A DNA stretch of 64,000 nucleotides from Prevotella sp. KH2C16 (GCF_900113305.1 NZ_FOOW01000001.1:186001-250000), one strand, 5' to 3'; shown: positions 10,586 through 19,791, numbered from the stretch's first letter. Notes: a model not told the origin generated them from the sequence alone. Program-made: numbers and translations.

Positions 10586-11132
10586 GCTTCACGAAATCCG
10601 TGAGATTTTGGGAGACAATTTTGAGATTGTCTCCCTGAACGACATTGGCTGCCACGAGGACATTCCAGAAACGGGCAATACATTGGAGGAAAACGCCCTT
10701 CAGAAAGCCAGATATGTCTATGAAAAATACCACATTGACTGCTTTGCAGATGATACTGGACTCGAAGTGGAGACTCTTGACGGAGCACCCGGCGTCCATA
10801 GTGCCCGCTATGCCGAAGGAACTGATCACGACAGTGAAGCCAATATGCAGAAACTATTATGCGAGCTGAGCAACAACGAAAACCGGGAAGCACAATTCCG
10901 GACGGTCATCGCATTGATACTTCATGGCGAATTACACGAGTTTGAAGGCGTGGTAAAGGGACATATTGGAACCGAGAAACATGGCACGGAAGGTTTCGGA
11001 TACGACCCTCTTTTCATTCCTGAAGGATATGACAAAAGCTTCGCCGAACTGGGGGATGATGTGAAGAATAGAATCTCTCATCGGGCAAGAGCCGTAAGGA
11101 AGCTGGCCGACTATCTTGTAAAAAACCGTTAG
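10551..11132 (+). CDS. rdgB: XTP/dITP diphosphatase (RdgB/HAM1 family)
   Basis: The 193-residue protein starts with [11 protein letters not shown] and has the family segments F-A-D-D-T-G-L-E-V and [10 protein letters not shown] followed by K-N-R-I-S-H-R-A. It removes pyrophosphate from non-canonical purine nucleotides such as XTP and dITP, keeping them out of nucleic acids. It starts inside the YitT gene (35-nt overlap). Its TAG stop codon (11130-11132) is the first half-site of repeat array B. Confidence 0.95.
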   Translation: MKIVFATNNKNKLHEIREILGDNFEIVSLNDIGCHEDIPETGNTLEENALQKARYVYEKYHIDCFADDTGLEVETLDGAPGVHSARYAEGTDHDSEANMQKLLCELSNNENREAQFRTVIALILHGELHEFEGVVKGHIGTEKHGTEGFGYDPLFIPEGYDKSFAELGDDVKNRISHRARAVRKLADYLVKNR

Positions 11133-11190
11133 AAGGATTGCTTTTAGCCGTTAAAAGGAACGCTTCTAACGGTTAAAAGGAGAGTAAAAA
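11130..11190. repeat. 22-bp dyad array B (CTTTTA / TAAAAG arms)
   Basis: Six-base arms occur every 11 bp in alternating orientation: TAGAAG at 11130, CTTTTA at 11141, TAAAAG at 11152, CTTCTA at 11163, TAAAAG at 11174, and a degraded arm at 11185. Five-base spacers separate them (GATTG, GCCGT, GAACG, ACGGT, GAGAG). The array fills most of the gap between rdgB and porZ and overlaps the rdgB stop codon. Confidence 0.85.
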
Positions 11191-11227
11191 GCCGTCTTTT
11201 ACAAACACAAAAACCACAACGCTGAAT

Positions 11228-13234
11228 ATGAAGAAAATCCTTTTGTCAATCATACTGATAATCAATACATTATCTGCAAGCGCAACAGCCATCGGAACAT
11301 GGAAGGCCTACATGGCCTATCAGGATATAACGGAGATTGAGAAAGGCGGAAACACGATGTATGTACTTGCCTCCAGTAACCTGTATTCTTATCATGAAAA
11401 CGACCAGAGCATACAGACTTACGACAAAATAAACTTCCTCTCCGACAGTGAAATCACGCACATTGCATGGTGTCAGAGTGCCAAGCGGCTCGTGATTGTC
11501 TATCAAAACCAGAATATTGACTTGCTCGACCAGGAGGATAAAGTTACCAATATCTCTGAATTCTATAGCAAGCCGATGACCGAAGACAAGACCATCTACA
11601 GCATAGACATCGACGGCCAATATGCCTATATCAGCACGGGATTCGGAATCCTCAAGCTGAATGTCAGTAATGCTGAAATCTCAGACACCTATAACCTCGG
11701 CTTCCGCATAGACTACAGCTATACAGACGGAGGATATCTTTACGCAGCTTCCTCCACCAACGGCCTCTATCGTGGCAATCAAAACACTAATCTACTCGAT
11801 AGAAATAATTGGAGCAGAGTAGGGAACTATATTGCAAAGACTAAAGATATAGATGCCGAGATGCTTAAAGTGGTAAAAAACTTAAACCCTGGAGGTCCTA
11901 AATATAACTATTTCGGATTCATGAAGTTTGCCAATAACCGCCTTTATACTTGTGGCGGAGGATACTATGTAACAAGCGACTTGAATCGTCCCGGCTGTAT
12001 ACAAGTGCTTTCCGACAATGATGAATGGACTATTTATGAAGACAATCTGAGACAGAAGACAGGAGTTTCCTATGTCGATCTTTCCTGTCTGGATGTGAAT
12101 CCGAAGAATGAAAACCATGTCTTTGCAAGCGGTCGGACGGGAGTCTATGAATTCATGGATGGCAAATTCGTGAAACTCTGGAACAGCGAAAACAGTCCTC
12201 TCGAATCTGCCATCGCAACTGCCGACAAAGAATATATCCTCGTCTTGGGACTTGGATTTGATAAGGCCGGCAGTCTCTGGTGCCTGAACAGCCAAGCTCC
12301 GCAACAATCCTTACTGGAATATACAAACGAAGGAAAATGGATTTCGCATACCAAGGACGCCCTGATGAAACTGGGCGGGAAAAGCCTTGGAAAACTAACG
12401 AATATCTTTCACGACAGCCGAGGGCTCATATGGTTTGGCAACGACCATTGGACAGTACCGTCGCTCTATGCCTATCAGTCTTCAAGTGACAGGCTGAATG
12501 CCTACACGACATTCACAAACCAAGACGGACAAAGTGTCGGCGTATCCTCCGTTCAATGTATTGCGGAAGACAAAAACCATAATATCTGGATAGGAACCAG
12601 CGTCGGCCCACTCATGTTAGAACCGTCTGAGATTACCTCAGACAACTATCAATTCCAGCAGATAAAGGTTCCCCGTAATGATGGAACCAACTTTGCCGAC
12701 TATCTCCTGGACGGGGTAAACATCTCGGCAATCGTAATCGATGAAGTCGGAAGAAAGTGGTTTGGCACCAAAGGCAACGGTATTTACCTGATTAGTGCGG
12801 ACAATATGACCCAAATACAACACTTTACCACCGAAAACAGCAGGATTCTATCCAATAACATAGAATCAATGGCCATCAATCCAAAGACCGGCGAATTGTT
12901 CATCGGTACTGACAAAGGACTGTGCTCCTATATGACCGACGCATCAGTAACGAATGAAAACATGACCACGGAGAATGTCTATGCCTATCCTAATCCCGTA
13001 AGACCTGAATATACAGGCCCTATCACCATCGTAGGGCTCAGCTATGATGCCGATGTGAAGATTGTAACTTCAAACGGAGTACTTGTAAATGAAGGCAGGA
13101 GCAGCGGTGGAACCTACACTTGGAACGGGTGTGATCAGAAAGGAAAAAGGGTTGCCAGCGGTGTCTATATGGTTCAGACAGCCACCCAGACAGGAGATAA
13201 AGGAACGGTATGCAAGGTAGCTATCGTAAACTGA
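11228..13234 (+). CDS. porZ: PorZ-like type IX secretion beta-propeller protein
   Basis: The 668-residue protein has a signal peptide ending near S-A-S-A-T-A and repeated beta-propeller blades of the two-component-regulator type (I-A-E-D-K-N-H-N-I-W-I-G-T, V-G-R-K-W-F-G-T-K-G-N-G). The C-terminal 85 residues form a type IX sorting-like domain (A-Y-P-N-P-V-R-P, G-V-L-V-N-E-G, K-R-V-A-S-G-V-Y-M-V). This matches PorZ, the cell-surface component that takes part in attaching secreted cargo to anionic LPS. It is somewhat shorter than the P. gingivalis protein as I recall it. Its end overlaps the next gene by 25 nt. Confidence 0.8.
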   Translation: MKKILLSIILIINTLSASATAIGTWKAYMAYQDITEIEKGGNTMYVLASSNLYSYHENDQSIQTYDKINFLSDSEITHIAWCQSAKRLVIVYQNQNIDLLDQEDKVTNISEFYSKPMTEDKTIYSIDIDGQYAYISTGFGILKLNVSNAEISDTYNLGFRIDYSYTDGGYLYAASSTNGLYRGNQNTNLLDRNNWSRVGNYIAKTKDIDAEMLKVVKNLNPGGPKYNYFGFMKFANNRLYTCGGGYYVTSDLNRPGCIQVLSDNDEWTIYEDNLRQKTGVSYVDLSCLDVNPKNENHVFASGRTGVYEFMDGKFVKLWNSENSPLESAIATADKEYILVLGLGFDKAGSLWCLNSQAPQQSLLEYTNEGKWISHTKDALMKLGGKSLGKLTNIFHDSRGLIWFGNDHWTVPSLYAYQSSSDRLNAYTTFTNQDGQSVGVSSVQCIAEDKNHNIWIGTSVGPLMLEPSEITSDNYQFQQIKVPRNDGTNFADYLLDGVNISAIVIDEVGRKWFGTKGNGIYLISADNMTQIQHFTTENSRILSNNIESMAINPKTGELFIGTDKGLCSYMTDASVTNENMTTENVYAYPNPVRPEYTGPITIVGLSYDADVKIVTSNGVLVNEGRSSGGTYTWNGCDQKGKRVASGVYMVQTATQTGDKGTVCKVAIVN

Positions 13235-14502
13235 TACTGTTATTTTTTCTATTCCTGCTTGCCGTTCTGGCAATCTTTGGATATACTCCGACGAACGACG
13301 GCATTGGATATATAGAGTATGCGGAAACATGTATCGAGGCTGGAGAACCTTATCCATGCCTCGGACTCATCAAAGGATATCCGTTTATCTGGAATATCGG
13401 CGTGATAAATCTCACGGCTTTATTCCTCAAGACATTCCACTCCATATATCCAATACTTGTCTTCTTCTGCCTCTTAAAGGCATTGACAGCCCTGCTGATA
13501 GCCAAAATCTCGGAACTCGTTTTTAATTCAAAGGTTGCCTTTGCAGCACTTATATTATATATCCTCTATCCTAACAACTGGGGTGAAGTTACCACCGTGA
13601 ATTCTGAAACCCCGATGATATTCCTCATTTTACTCGCATTCTATATCATATTGAAGAATTCAGAGAATATCCGGTGGCTGTTTCTCGGAGGAATGCTCAT
13701 GGCCCTGGCCAATTGGTTTCGCCCCATCGCCCTTATCTTCTTGGGATCATTGATGCTTTATTATATACTCTTTGAAAGAAAGAATATCCTCCGAAAAACT
13801 GTGGGAATCTTATCTGGATATATCCTTATCATCTTTCTTTTCGGCATAGAAAGCTATTCCAGGACCGGATATTTCATCTATCAGGCAGAGTCGTTATGGT
13901 TCAACATGGCTGAAGCCACTTATGAAACGAGCGTAAGACCGCATTATAACACCGAGATGTATCCCGTAGGAACGGTACGATATATCGACAACATGCACGA
14001 CAAGACAGCCATTGAATGCAACCAGATTTGGAAAAAGAGAAGTCTGGAATGGCTCAAGAACAATAAACTCAACTATCTGAGTAAAGTGCCGGGAAGGCTG
14101 CTTTACATGTATTTCACCGACATAGACAATATGACTTTCCTCATAAAAGATAAGTCAAAGGCTGAAAACAATTATATCACCCTGCCTTACAGGAATATCA
14201 TCCAGAGACTAAACGGCCTGAACTATGTTCAAACGGCGGCATTCATCTGTATGGTTTTGTATTACGCACTTCTGTTGTTCGCCCTATGGGGAACAATAAA
14301 GCTGCTTGCTCGAAAACGGTTCAAAAACGCCTTCCTGCCGCTTATCATCATCATTGGCGGTTCATTGGCCATCGTACTCGCTATTCACGGAGAGACACGC
14401 TTTAAGGCTCCTTTCATGCCGTTCATCTTCATGCTTGCCGCAACAAGTCTATCAGAGAAGTTGTCTTTGAAAACGAAGAGCCAACAAACCACAACTGATT
14501 GA
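13210..14502 (+). CDS. multi-pass membrane protein, probable GT-C (GT39-like) glycosyltransferase
   Basis: The 430-residue protein has about nine or ten transmembrane segments. A first-loop acidic segment (Y-T-P-T-N-D-G-I-G-Y-I-E-Y-A) fits the GT-C pattern in which acidic residues of the first periplasmic loop form the active site. W-F-R-P-I-A-L and G-E-T-R-F-K-A-P-F-M-P-F also match GT39-type membrane sugar transferases. It starts inside the end of porZ, so the two are co-translated. Donor and acceptor are unknown. It is AT-richer than the housekeeping genes around it. Confidence 0.65.
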   Translation: MQGSYRKLILLFFLFLLAVLAIFGYTPTNDGIGYIEYAETCIEAGEPYPCLGLIKGYPFIWNIGVINLTALFLKTFHSIYPILVFFCLLKALTALLIAKISELVFNSKVAFAALILYILYPNNWGEVTTVNSETPMIFLILLAFYIILKNSENIRWLFLGGMLMALANWFRPIALIFLGSLMLYYILFERKNILRKTVGILSGYILIIFLFGIESYSRTGYFIYQAESLWFNMAEATYETSVRPHYNTEMYPVGTVRYIDNMHDKTAIECNQIWKKRSLEWLKNNKLNYLSKVPGRLLYMYFTDIDNMTFLIKDKSKAENNYITLPYRNIIQRLNGLNYVQTAAFICMVLYYALLLFALWGTIKLLARKRFKNAFLPLIIIIGGSLAIVLAIHGETRFKAPFMPFIFMLAATSLSEKLSLKTKSQQTTTD

Positions 14503-14875
14503 CACGAAAGAATTATGTTTTCCTCATCGCATTGTTTATCAACAACAATACATCTATATATTCTTTGTTTTTCTTTTTAAAATAAAAGATGGATATGATG
14601 ATAGTGCGTGGAAAAGTGCAAAACTTTCTTTTAAAATATTTGGTATTTCAGTTATTAGACTCTTTTTTGGTTTTATTGACTGCTTCTTCTCATACTATAG
14701 TATTGGTAATGATAGGTTAAGAGTATTTATCCACAATTTTGTAATGATGGATAGAAGCCATAATATGACTTATTTTTATTTCTTTGAAATGGTGGAAAAT
14801 ACAAAATCTGCATGTGGAAATCTCGATGGATATTCACATCCGCATTTTCTTATCTTGTATATTGTGGATATATGA
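14471..14875 (+). pseudogene. start-less open frame, possible gene remnant
   Basis: One plus-strand frame runs without a stop from 14471 to TGA at 14873-14875 (about 134 codons) in AT-rich DNA. It has no ATG until about residue 83 of the frame. The predicted peptide is rich in F, Y, I and S (for example around K-D-G-Y-D-D-S-A-W-K and V-I-R-L-F-F-G-F-I-D). I recognise no family. It may be the tail of a lost gene or a chance open frame. Confidence 0.2.
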
Positions 14876-15132
14876 TTAGTTTTCAACCGTATTTATTAGA
14901 GTTATCAACATAGTTTTTCACAGGTTTATGTCGTTATCCTATATGTTACAAGCGGCGTGTAATCCCATTACACACTATTTGTAACAGCATTACACACGGC
15001 TTGTAACTTGTAGACTTACTTCTTTTAGTTTGGCAACGGTGGTTGAAAAGAGAGGAAAATGGTGGTTATCGTTCTCTCAGAAAAGTAGGATTCAGGGAAT
15101 CTGTGATAAAGGATTTGGAAATAGAAGTCCAT
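14503..15132. other. 630-bp AT-rich gap between convergent genes
   Basis: The gap holds the start-less open frame described at 14471-14875 and repeat array C at 14945-15007. A 43-codon hydrophobic frame (14589-14720) is also present but has no supporting signal. No TAnnTTTG promoter box was found on either strand. Confidence 0.5.
14945..15007. repeat. 22-bp dyad array C (GTTACA / TGTAAC arms)
   Basis: Left arms (G/A)TTACA lie at 14945, 14967 and 14989; right arms TGTAA(T/C) lie at 14958, 14980 and 15002. Both series repeat every 22 bp, with alternating 7-nt and 3-nt spacers. The 7-nt inner segments include AGCGGCG and CACGGCT. The array is between convergent genes and belongs to the same arm class as arrays E and F. 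Confidence 0.88.
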
Positions 15133-16182
15133 TTATTGATTTAAAATAGTCGCTACTTTATCACAGATTTGCTCGGGAGCGATACTGTTCATGCAGGCAT
15201 AGTCGCCTCGGAAACATGGCTTGTTTCCATAGATGGAGCAGGGACGGCAGTTCATATCCGTTTGTACCGCATTCTCACTTTTCTGGTTCCAGCCCATGAA
15301 TCCGGCGTAAGGATGAGTGGCTCCCCAGACGCTGATGACGGGTGTATTCACCAAAGAGGCCAGGTGCATGTTGGCACTATCCATGGAAATCATGGCATCG
15401 AGATGACTCATCAACCGTATTTCGTTCTCCAATCCTCCAAGTATGGCAGATGCATTCATACATTGCTCATACTTTTCTGCCAACGAGTCGAGTATTTGTT
15501 TTTCCTCCTTTCCGCCTCCGAAGAGGAATATCTTTAACTTTGGAAACTTCTTTATAATCAGTTGGATAGCTTTTTCCATCCGCTCAATGGGATATATCTT
15601 TCCCTTGTGAGCGGCAAACGGGGCGATTCCCAGCCATTTATAATTCTCTTTCTTTTCACCTATAATGCCGTATAAATCGTCTATCTGTGCACCATCTTGC
15701 GGATAGATGGATGTGAATTCCGGCTTTATAGAGTAGCCAAGCTTGGTTATTACATCAATATAATTCTGGAATGAGGTGGGCTGTTGCACGAATACCTTAT
15801 TATATTTACGCGCGAGAAGCCGCTTTCCGTGCCGGTGCTTGTTGATGTGGGCAACCTTATAGCCTCCCAGGAAAAACCTCAGTCGCAAGTATTTCGTACG
15901 CAAGACATCATGACAGTCGGCAACAGCGGTAAACTGTTTGGACACCAGTCGGCGGTAGAGCACATTGAGTCCGTGCAGTCCCTTGTAGTCTTTTTTCAAG
16001 TCAGCTTCCATGAATCCTACATTCGGAGCCAGGTTTTCGAAGAAGCATCGGGTAAAGGGACGACTGAGTACAGTAATGCGCATATCAGGGTATTGCCGTG
16101 CCAGCGATGCAACCACGGGAACGGTCATGGCTACATCACCCATTGCCGAGAATCGGATGATGAGTAAATGCTCTGTCTTCAC
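15133..16182 (-). CDS. glycosyltransferase family 9 (heptosyltransferase-like)
   Basis: The 349-residue protein begins with the GT9 pattern L-L-I-I-R-F-S-A-M-G-D-V-A-M-T-V-P-V and has the C-terminal donor-site region with M-D-S-A-N-M-H-L-A and V-I-S-V-W-G-A-T-H-P. Such enzymes add heptose or a related sugar to the LPS core. The start codon is GTG at 16182, 9 nt after the DUF4254 gene; no upstream ATG fits. Proximity to porZ and a GT-C protein, although on opposite strands, is in keeping with a cell-surface glycan role. Confidence 0.88.
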   Translation of the reverse strand: MKTEHLLIIRFSAMGDVAMTVPVVASLARQYPDMRITVLSRPFTRCFFENLAPNVGFMEADLKKDYKGLHGLNVLYRRLVSKQFTAVADCHDVLRTKYLRLRFFLGGYKVAHINKHRHGKRLLARKYNKVFVQQPTSFQNYIDVITKLGYSIKPEFTSIYPQDGAQIDDLYGIIGEKKENYKWLGIAPFAAHKGKIYPIERMEKAIQLIIKKFPKLKIFLFGGGKEEKQILDSLAEKYEQCMNASAILGGLENEIRLMSHLDAMISMDSANMHLASLVNTPVISVWGATHPYAGFMGWNQKSENAVQTDMNCRPCSIYGNKPCFRGDYACMNSIAPEQICDKVATILNQ

Positions 16183-16191
16183 CTGATGTCC

Positions 16192-16797
16192 TTACTTCTT
16201 CCCGTATAGGATTGGATTTGTAGACGGGTCGTTATACATCTTCATTTGTCGATATACCTTCATGTATTTGCGCCCTGCCTCAATGTCTTCCAACAGTTGA
16301 TCGATGGCCGTGCCCAAGTCTTTCCGCTGTTCCAAGAGCACATTGAGCTTACCCTGACACTTCTCCCTATGCTCGGCGGAGGCATCTTCGCGGTCTACTT
16401 GATCCTTCATATGATAGATTTTTAGTGCCAGGATGCTCAGTCGGTCGATGGCCCATGCCGGGCTCTCGGTGTTAATCTGTGCTTCAGGAAGAATGTTTAC
16501 CTCACTATATTTCTGACGGAAGAAAGAGTCAATCTGCTCTACCAGATCAGTTCTATCTTGGTTTGATCGGTCGATACGGCGCTTCAGAGCCAGCGCGTCA
16601 ACGGGATCTATGTGCGGGTCTCGTATAATATCTTCAAGATGCCACTGCACAGTGTCTATCCAGCACTTTAGGTATAGGCGATTGTCTATCGACTCCCTGT
16701 CGTATGGATTGTTGATGTGAGTGTCTACATCGTTCTTGATGTGATAGTCGCGAATTACCTGATTGAAAATCAAATTACATCGTTCAGTGAAAGTCAT
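16192..16797 (-). CDS. DUF4254 domain protein
   Basis: The 201-residue protein matches the DUF4254 family typical of Bacteroidetes, which usually sits beside LPS-type glycosyltransferases as it does here. It is mostly helical, with conserved-looking segments N-R-L-Y-L-K-C-W-I-D-T-V-Q-W-H-L-E-D and S-P-A-W-A-I-D-R-L-S-I-L-A-L-K-I-Y-H-M. There is no signal peptide. Start 16797 (M-T-F-T-E-R-C) was preferred because the promoter at 16831-16860 lies between it and an upstream in-frame ATG at 16860. Its biochemical role is unknown. Confidence 0.8.
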   Translation of the reverse strand: MTFTERCNLIFNQVIRDYHIKNDVDTHINNPYDRESIDNRLYLKCWIDTVQWHLEDIIRDPHIDPVDALALKRRIDRSNQDRTDLVEQIDSFFRQKYSEVNILPEAQINTESPAWAIDRLSILALKIYHMKDQVDREDASAEHREKCQGKLNVLLEQRKDLGTAIDQLLEDIEAGRKYMKVYRQMKMYNDPSTNPILYGKK

Positions 16798-16830
16798 AAT
16801 ATGCGAGTTGGTTTTAAAATTATTACACGA

Positions 16831-16860
16831 CAAAGATAGTTGAAATAATAGAAAAAGCAA
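16831..16860 (-). promoter_or_regulatory. promoter of the DUF4254-GT9 operon
   Basis: On the reverse strand TATCTTTG (plus 16831-16838) is preceded by TTG (plus 16858-16860) with a 19-bp spacer. This is a near-perfect Bacteroidetes vegetative promoter. Confidence 0.75.
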
Positions 16861-16994
16861 AATAAAACTCGACGATTTTTCAATTTGTCCCTAAATAATG
16901 GATAAAAAGACTGTATTTTTGGTTTAATCCTAACTTAAAAAAATGCACAGTTGCAATGGTTTGTGCAACTAAAAACGCTTTTTTTATTAAAAAA

Positions 16995-17026
16995 TTTGTG
17001 CATTTGGTAATTTTTTCGTTCCTTTG
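16995..17026 (+). promoter_or_regulatory. promoter of acpP-fabF-rnc
   Basis: TTTG at 16995-16998 and TTCCTTTG at 17019-17026 are 20 bp apart, close to the TTTG-N20-TAnnTTTG consensus. This gives a leader of roughly 60 nt before acpP. Confidence 0.65.
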
Positions 17027-17090
17027 CATCCAGATTTTTAGTTTGATTCCAATTCAGAAACTATTTATAAACATTTTAAAAGTTACAATT

Positions 17091-17327
17091 ATGTCAGAAA
17101 TTGAAAGCAAAGTAAAGGCTATTATCGTGGATAAACTTGGTGTTGATGAGGCTGAAGTTAAGCCAGAAGCAAGCTTCACAAATGATCTCGGTGCAGACTC
17201 TTTGGATACCGTAGAGCTTATTATGGAGTTTGAAAAAGAATTCGGTATTTCCATTCCAGACGATAAGGCTGAAACCATACAGACTGTTGGCGACGCTATC
17301 AACTATATTGCTGAGAACGCTAAATAA
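17091..17327 (+). CDS. acpP: acyl carrier protein
   Basis: The 78-residue acidic protein has the 4'-phosphopantetheine attachment motif D-L-G-A-D-S-L-D-T with the modified serine at residue 37. It carries growing fatty acyl chains in type II fatty acid synthesis. ATG 17091 was chosen over an upstream ATG at 16956 because only the shorter form matches ACP, and because the promoter at 16995-17026 lies downstream of 16956. fabF begins on the very next base after the stop codon. Confidence 0.97.
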   Translation: MSEIESKVKAIIVDKLGVDEAEVKPEASFTNDLGADSLDTVELIMEFEKEFGISIPDDKAETIQTVGDAINYIAENAK

Positions 17328-18590
17328 ATGGAGTTAAAGAGAGTAGTCGTAACAGGACTTGGAGCCGTAACACCCTTGGGCAATTCACCGGAAGAAACAT
17401 GGCAATCCATGTTGGCCGGTAAGAGCGGCGCAGCTCCTATTACACATTTCGATGCTTCCAAGTTCAAGACACAATTTGCCTGCGAGGTTAAAAACCTTGA
17501 TGTGAACGATTGGATCGACCGCAAGGAGGCTCGCAAGCTCGACCATTACACCCAGTTGGCTATGATTAGTGCCATTCAGGGTGTAAAGGATAGTGGTATT
17601 GATTTGGAAACGGAAGACAAAAACCGCATTGGAGTAATCTATGGCGTGGGTATTGGCGGTATCCGTACATTCGAGGATGAGGTAACCTATTATGCGCAGC
17701 ATATAGATGACGGACCGAAGTTCAGTCCGTTCTTCATTCCCAAGATGATTGCAGACATTGCCTCAGGGCATATCTCTATTCATTTCGGATTCCACGGACC
17801 TAACTTTACCACGACTAGTGCCTGTGCATCTTCAAGCAATGCACTCGCCGATGCCTTCAATCTTTTGAGATTGGGAAAAGCGAACATCATCGTTGCAGGT
17901 GGTGCCGAAAGTGCAATCTGTGCTTGTGGTGTAGGCGGTTTCAATGCGATGAAGGCTTTGTCTACTCGTAATGATGATCCGGAACATGCCTCTCGTCCGT
18001 TCAGCGCAAGCCGCGATGGATTTGTCATGGCTGAAGGAGCAGGCTGTATCATCCTTGAGGAGCTCGAGCATGCCAAAGCTCGTGGAGCTAAAATCTATGC
18101 AGAAATGGTAGGTGAAGGCGAGAGTGCCGATGCATATCATATCACGGCGTCTCATCCTGAAGGGCTTGGAGCCAAACTTGTTATGGAGGCTGCACTTGAA
18201 GATGCAGGCTTAAAGCCGGAGGATATCGACTATATCAATGTGCACGGCACTTCCACTCATGTGGGTGATATCAGCGAGGTGAAGGCTATTAAGGATGTAT
18301 TTGGTGATGCAGCTTATAAACTGAACATCAGTTCTACAAAGTCAATGACAGGTCATCTTCTCGGTGCCGCCGGAGCCGTTGAGGCCATGGCGTGCATACT
18401 GAGCGTGAAGAACGACATCGTTCCTCCGACAATCAATCACGAAGAAGGCGATGAAGATCCTGAGATTGACTATAACTTGAACTTCACATTCAATAAGGCA
18501 CAAAGGCGCGAAGTTCGTGCTGCCCTCAGCAATACCTTTGGTTTTGGCGGGCACAACGCATGCGTAGTATTCAAGAAATATGCTGAGTAA
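17328..18590 (+). CDS. fabF: beta-ketoacyl-ACP synthase II
   Basis: The 420-residue condensing enzyme has the Cys-His-His triad: C166 in T-S-A-C-A-S-S-S-N, a histidine in N-V-H-G-T-S-T and another in M-T-G-H-L-L-G-A. It elongates acyl-ACP with malonyl-ACP in fatty acid synthesis. It abuts acpP with no gap and overlaps rnc by 11 nt. Length is normal. Confidence 0.97.
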   Translation: MELKRVVVTGLGAVTPLGNSPEETWQSMLAGKSGAAPITHFDASKFKTQFACEVKNLDVNDWIDRKEARKLDHYTQLAMISAIQGVKDSGIDLETEDKNRIGVIYGVGIGGIRTFEDEVTYYAQHIDDGPKFSPFFIPKMIADIASGHISIHFGFHGPNFTTTSACASSSNALADAFNLLRLGKANIIVAGGAESAICACGVGGFNAMKALSTRNDDPEHASRPFSASRDGFVMAEGAGCIILEELEHAKARGAKIYAEMVGEGESADAYHITASHPEGLGAKLVMEAALEDAGLKPEDIDYINVHGTSTHVGDISEVKAIKDVFGDAAYKLNISSTKSMTGHLLGAAGAVEAMACILSVKNDIVPPTINHEEGDEDPEIDYNLNFTFNKAQRREVRAALSNTFGFGGHNACVVFKKYAE

Positions 18591-19647
18591 TATAATCGAC
18601 AGAATAAGGCTCCCTTTCCGCAAGGATAAGGAGCTTTATTTGTCTTTGTATCCCATTATCGGTTTCTATCCGCACGACATCAGTTACTATAAACTGGCGC
18701 TGATGCACAAAAGCGTCATGCGCCGTAATAAAAAAGGAAAACCCGTAAACAACGAGCGGCTTGAATTTCTCGGAGATGCCATTCTCGATGCTACTGTAGG
18801 AGACATTGTCTATCATCATTTTCCCGGTAAGAGGGAGGGATTCCTCACCAATACCCGGTCGAAGCTTGTGCAGCGTGATACACTCAACAAACTCGCGCAG
18901 GAGTTAGGGCTTAACCAGCTCATCCTTTCAAGCGGGCGCAGTTCCTCTCATAACAGCTATATGGGAGGAAACGCTTTTGAGGCATTGATAGGAGCCATCT
19001 ATCTTGACCGTGGATATGATGCATGTATGCGATTTCTTAAGAATCGTATCCTGGCGCAGATGATCAACATTGACAAGGTGGCCTACAAGGAAGTAAACTT
19101 CAAGAGCAAGCTTATTGAATGGAGCCAGAAGAATCGCGTAAAGCTAGAATTCCGCATGCTCGATGAGAAATCCGACAAGGGCGGGTCACCGGTGTTTAGT
19201 TTTCAGGTGATTCTCGAAGGTGTGAAAGGTTGCTCTTCAAGTGGATACAGCAAGAAGGAGGCGCAGCAGCAAGCCTGCAAGCTTACCCTTGAGAAACTGA
19301 AGAAAGAGTCCCAATACATTGATGCGGTCTTTGCAGCCAAGGCCAACCGCACCAAGATGGAAGAAGAACCTGTGGAGCAAGTGCCTGATACGGAGGTTAA
19401 AGACGATTTCATCATTGCGCAAAGTGGAGAAAAACCAATTGAGGAAAAGCATGAAACGGTGTTTCAGGAACAAGTGTTTGATGAGCGTCAGAGTGCTGTG
19501 GACGAACGACATGAGGCTATTATAAATAATAGCTCCGCCAGTGATGATGATAATGAGTTCGATCTTAGCGATATTAGTGCCAAAGCACAGAGTCGTGAGG
19601 AAATCATTGCCGCCGCCGAGGCTGCTGCCTTCATCGAGGCGCAGTAA
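18580..19647 (+). CDS. rnc: ribonuclease III with a long acidic C-terminal extension
   Basis: The 355-residue protein has the RNase III signature N-E-R-L-E-F-L-G-D-A-I-L-D (about residues 58-70), a second catalytic acidic site near F-E-A-L-I-G-A, and a double-stranded RNA-binding domain at about 173-241. It cleaves dsRNA in rRNA and mRNA processing. About 110 residues follow the RNA-binding domain, rich in Glu, Asp and Ala and likely disordered; typical bacterial RNase III is about 225-250 residues. It overlaps fabF by 11 nt, an arrangement with acpP and fabF that I recall from other Bacteroidetes. Confidence 0.93.
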   Translation: MLSNIIDRIRLPFRKDKELYLSLYPIIGFYPHDISYYKLALMHKSVMRRNKKGKPVNNERLEFLGDAILDATVGDIVYHHFPGKREGFLTNTRSKLVQRDTLNKLAQELGLNQLILSSGRSSSHNSYMGGNAFEALIGAIYLDRGYDACMRFLKNRILAQMINIDKVAYKEVNFKSKLIEWSQKNRVKLEFRMLDEKSDKGGSPVFSFQVILEGVKGCSSSGYSKKEAQQQACKLTLEKLKKESQYIDAVFAAKANRTKMEEEPVEQVPDTEVKDDFIIAQSGEKPIEEKHETVFQEQVFDERQSAVDERHEAIINNSSASDDDNEFDLSDISAKAQSREEIIAAAEAAAFIEAQ

Positions 19648-19671
19648 GGATATTTATTTTTGAATGGAATT

Positions 19672-19700
19672 AAGGCAGCCTTGACAAGAGGCTGCCTTTT
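19672..19700 (+). terminator. rho-independent terminator after rnc
   Basis: AAGGCAGCC (19672-19680) pairs with GGCTGCCTT (19690-19698) across a 9-nt loop and is followed by further T residues. It lies 25 nt after the rnc stop codon. Confidence 0.8.
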
Positions 19701-19754
19701 GTGTCATAAGGAGTTATAAGAAGTAAATATCTGAGAGAAAAGAAACGGATAATC

Positions 19755-19785
19755 TTGTTTTTTCTTTTATTTTACATTATCTTTG
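19755..19785 (+). promoter_or_regulatory. promoter of the small membrane protein and TonB receptor
   Basis: TTG at 19755-19757 and TATCTTTG at 19778-19785 are 20 bp apart, a textbook Bacteroidetes promoter. The box ends 6 nt before ATG 19792, so the transcript should start at or beside the start codon. Confidence 0.75.
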
Positions 19786-19791
19786 TACCCA

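Noticed and set aside
14589..14720. 43-codon hydrophobic small protein
   Set aside because: It has a start and stop but no promoter or known family, and hydrophobic frames are common in AT-rich DNA.
14945..15007. CRISPR-like array (and the other 22-bp arrays)
   Set aside because: Units follow each other without unique spacers, have internal dyads, number only about three, and no cas genes are present.
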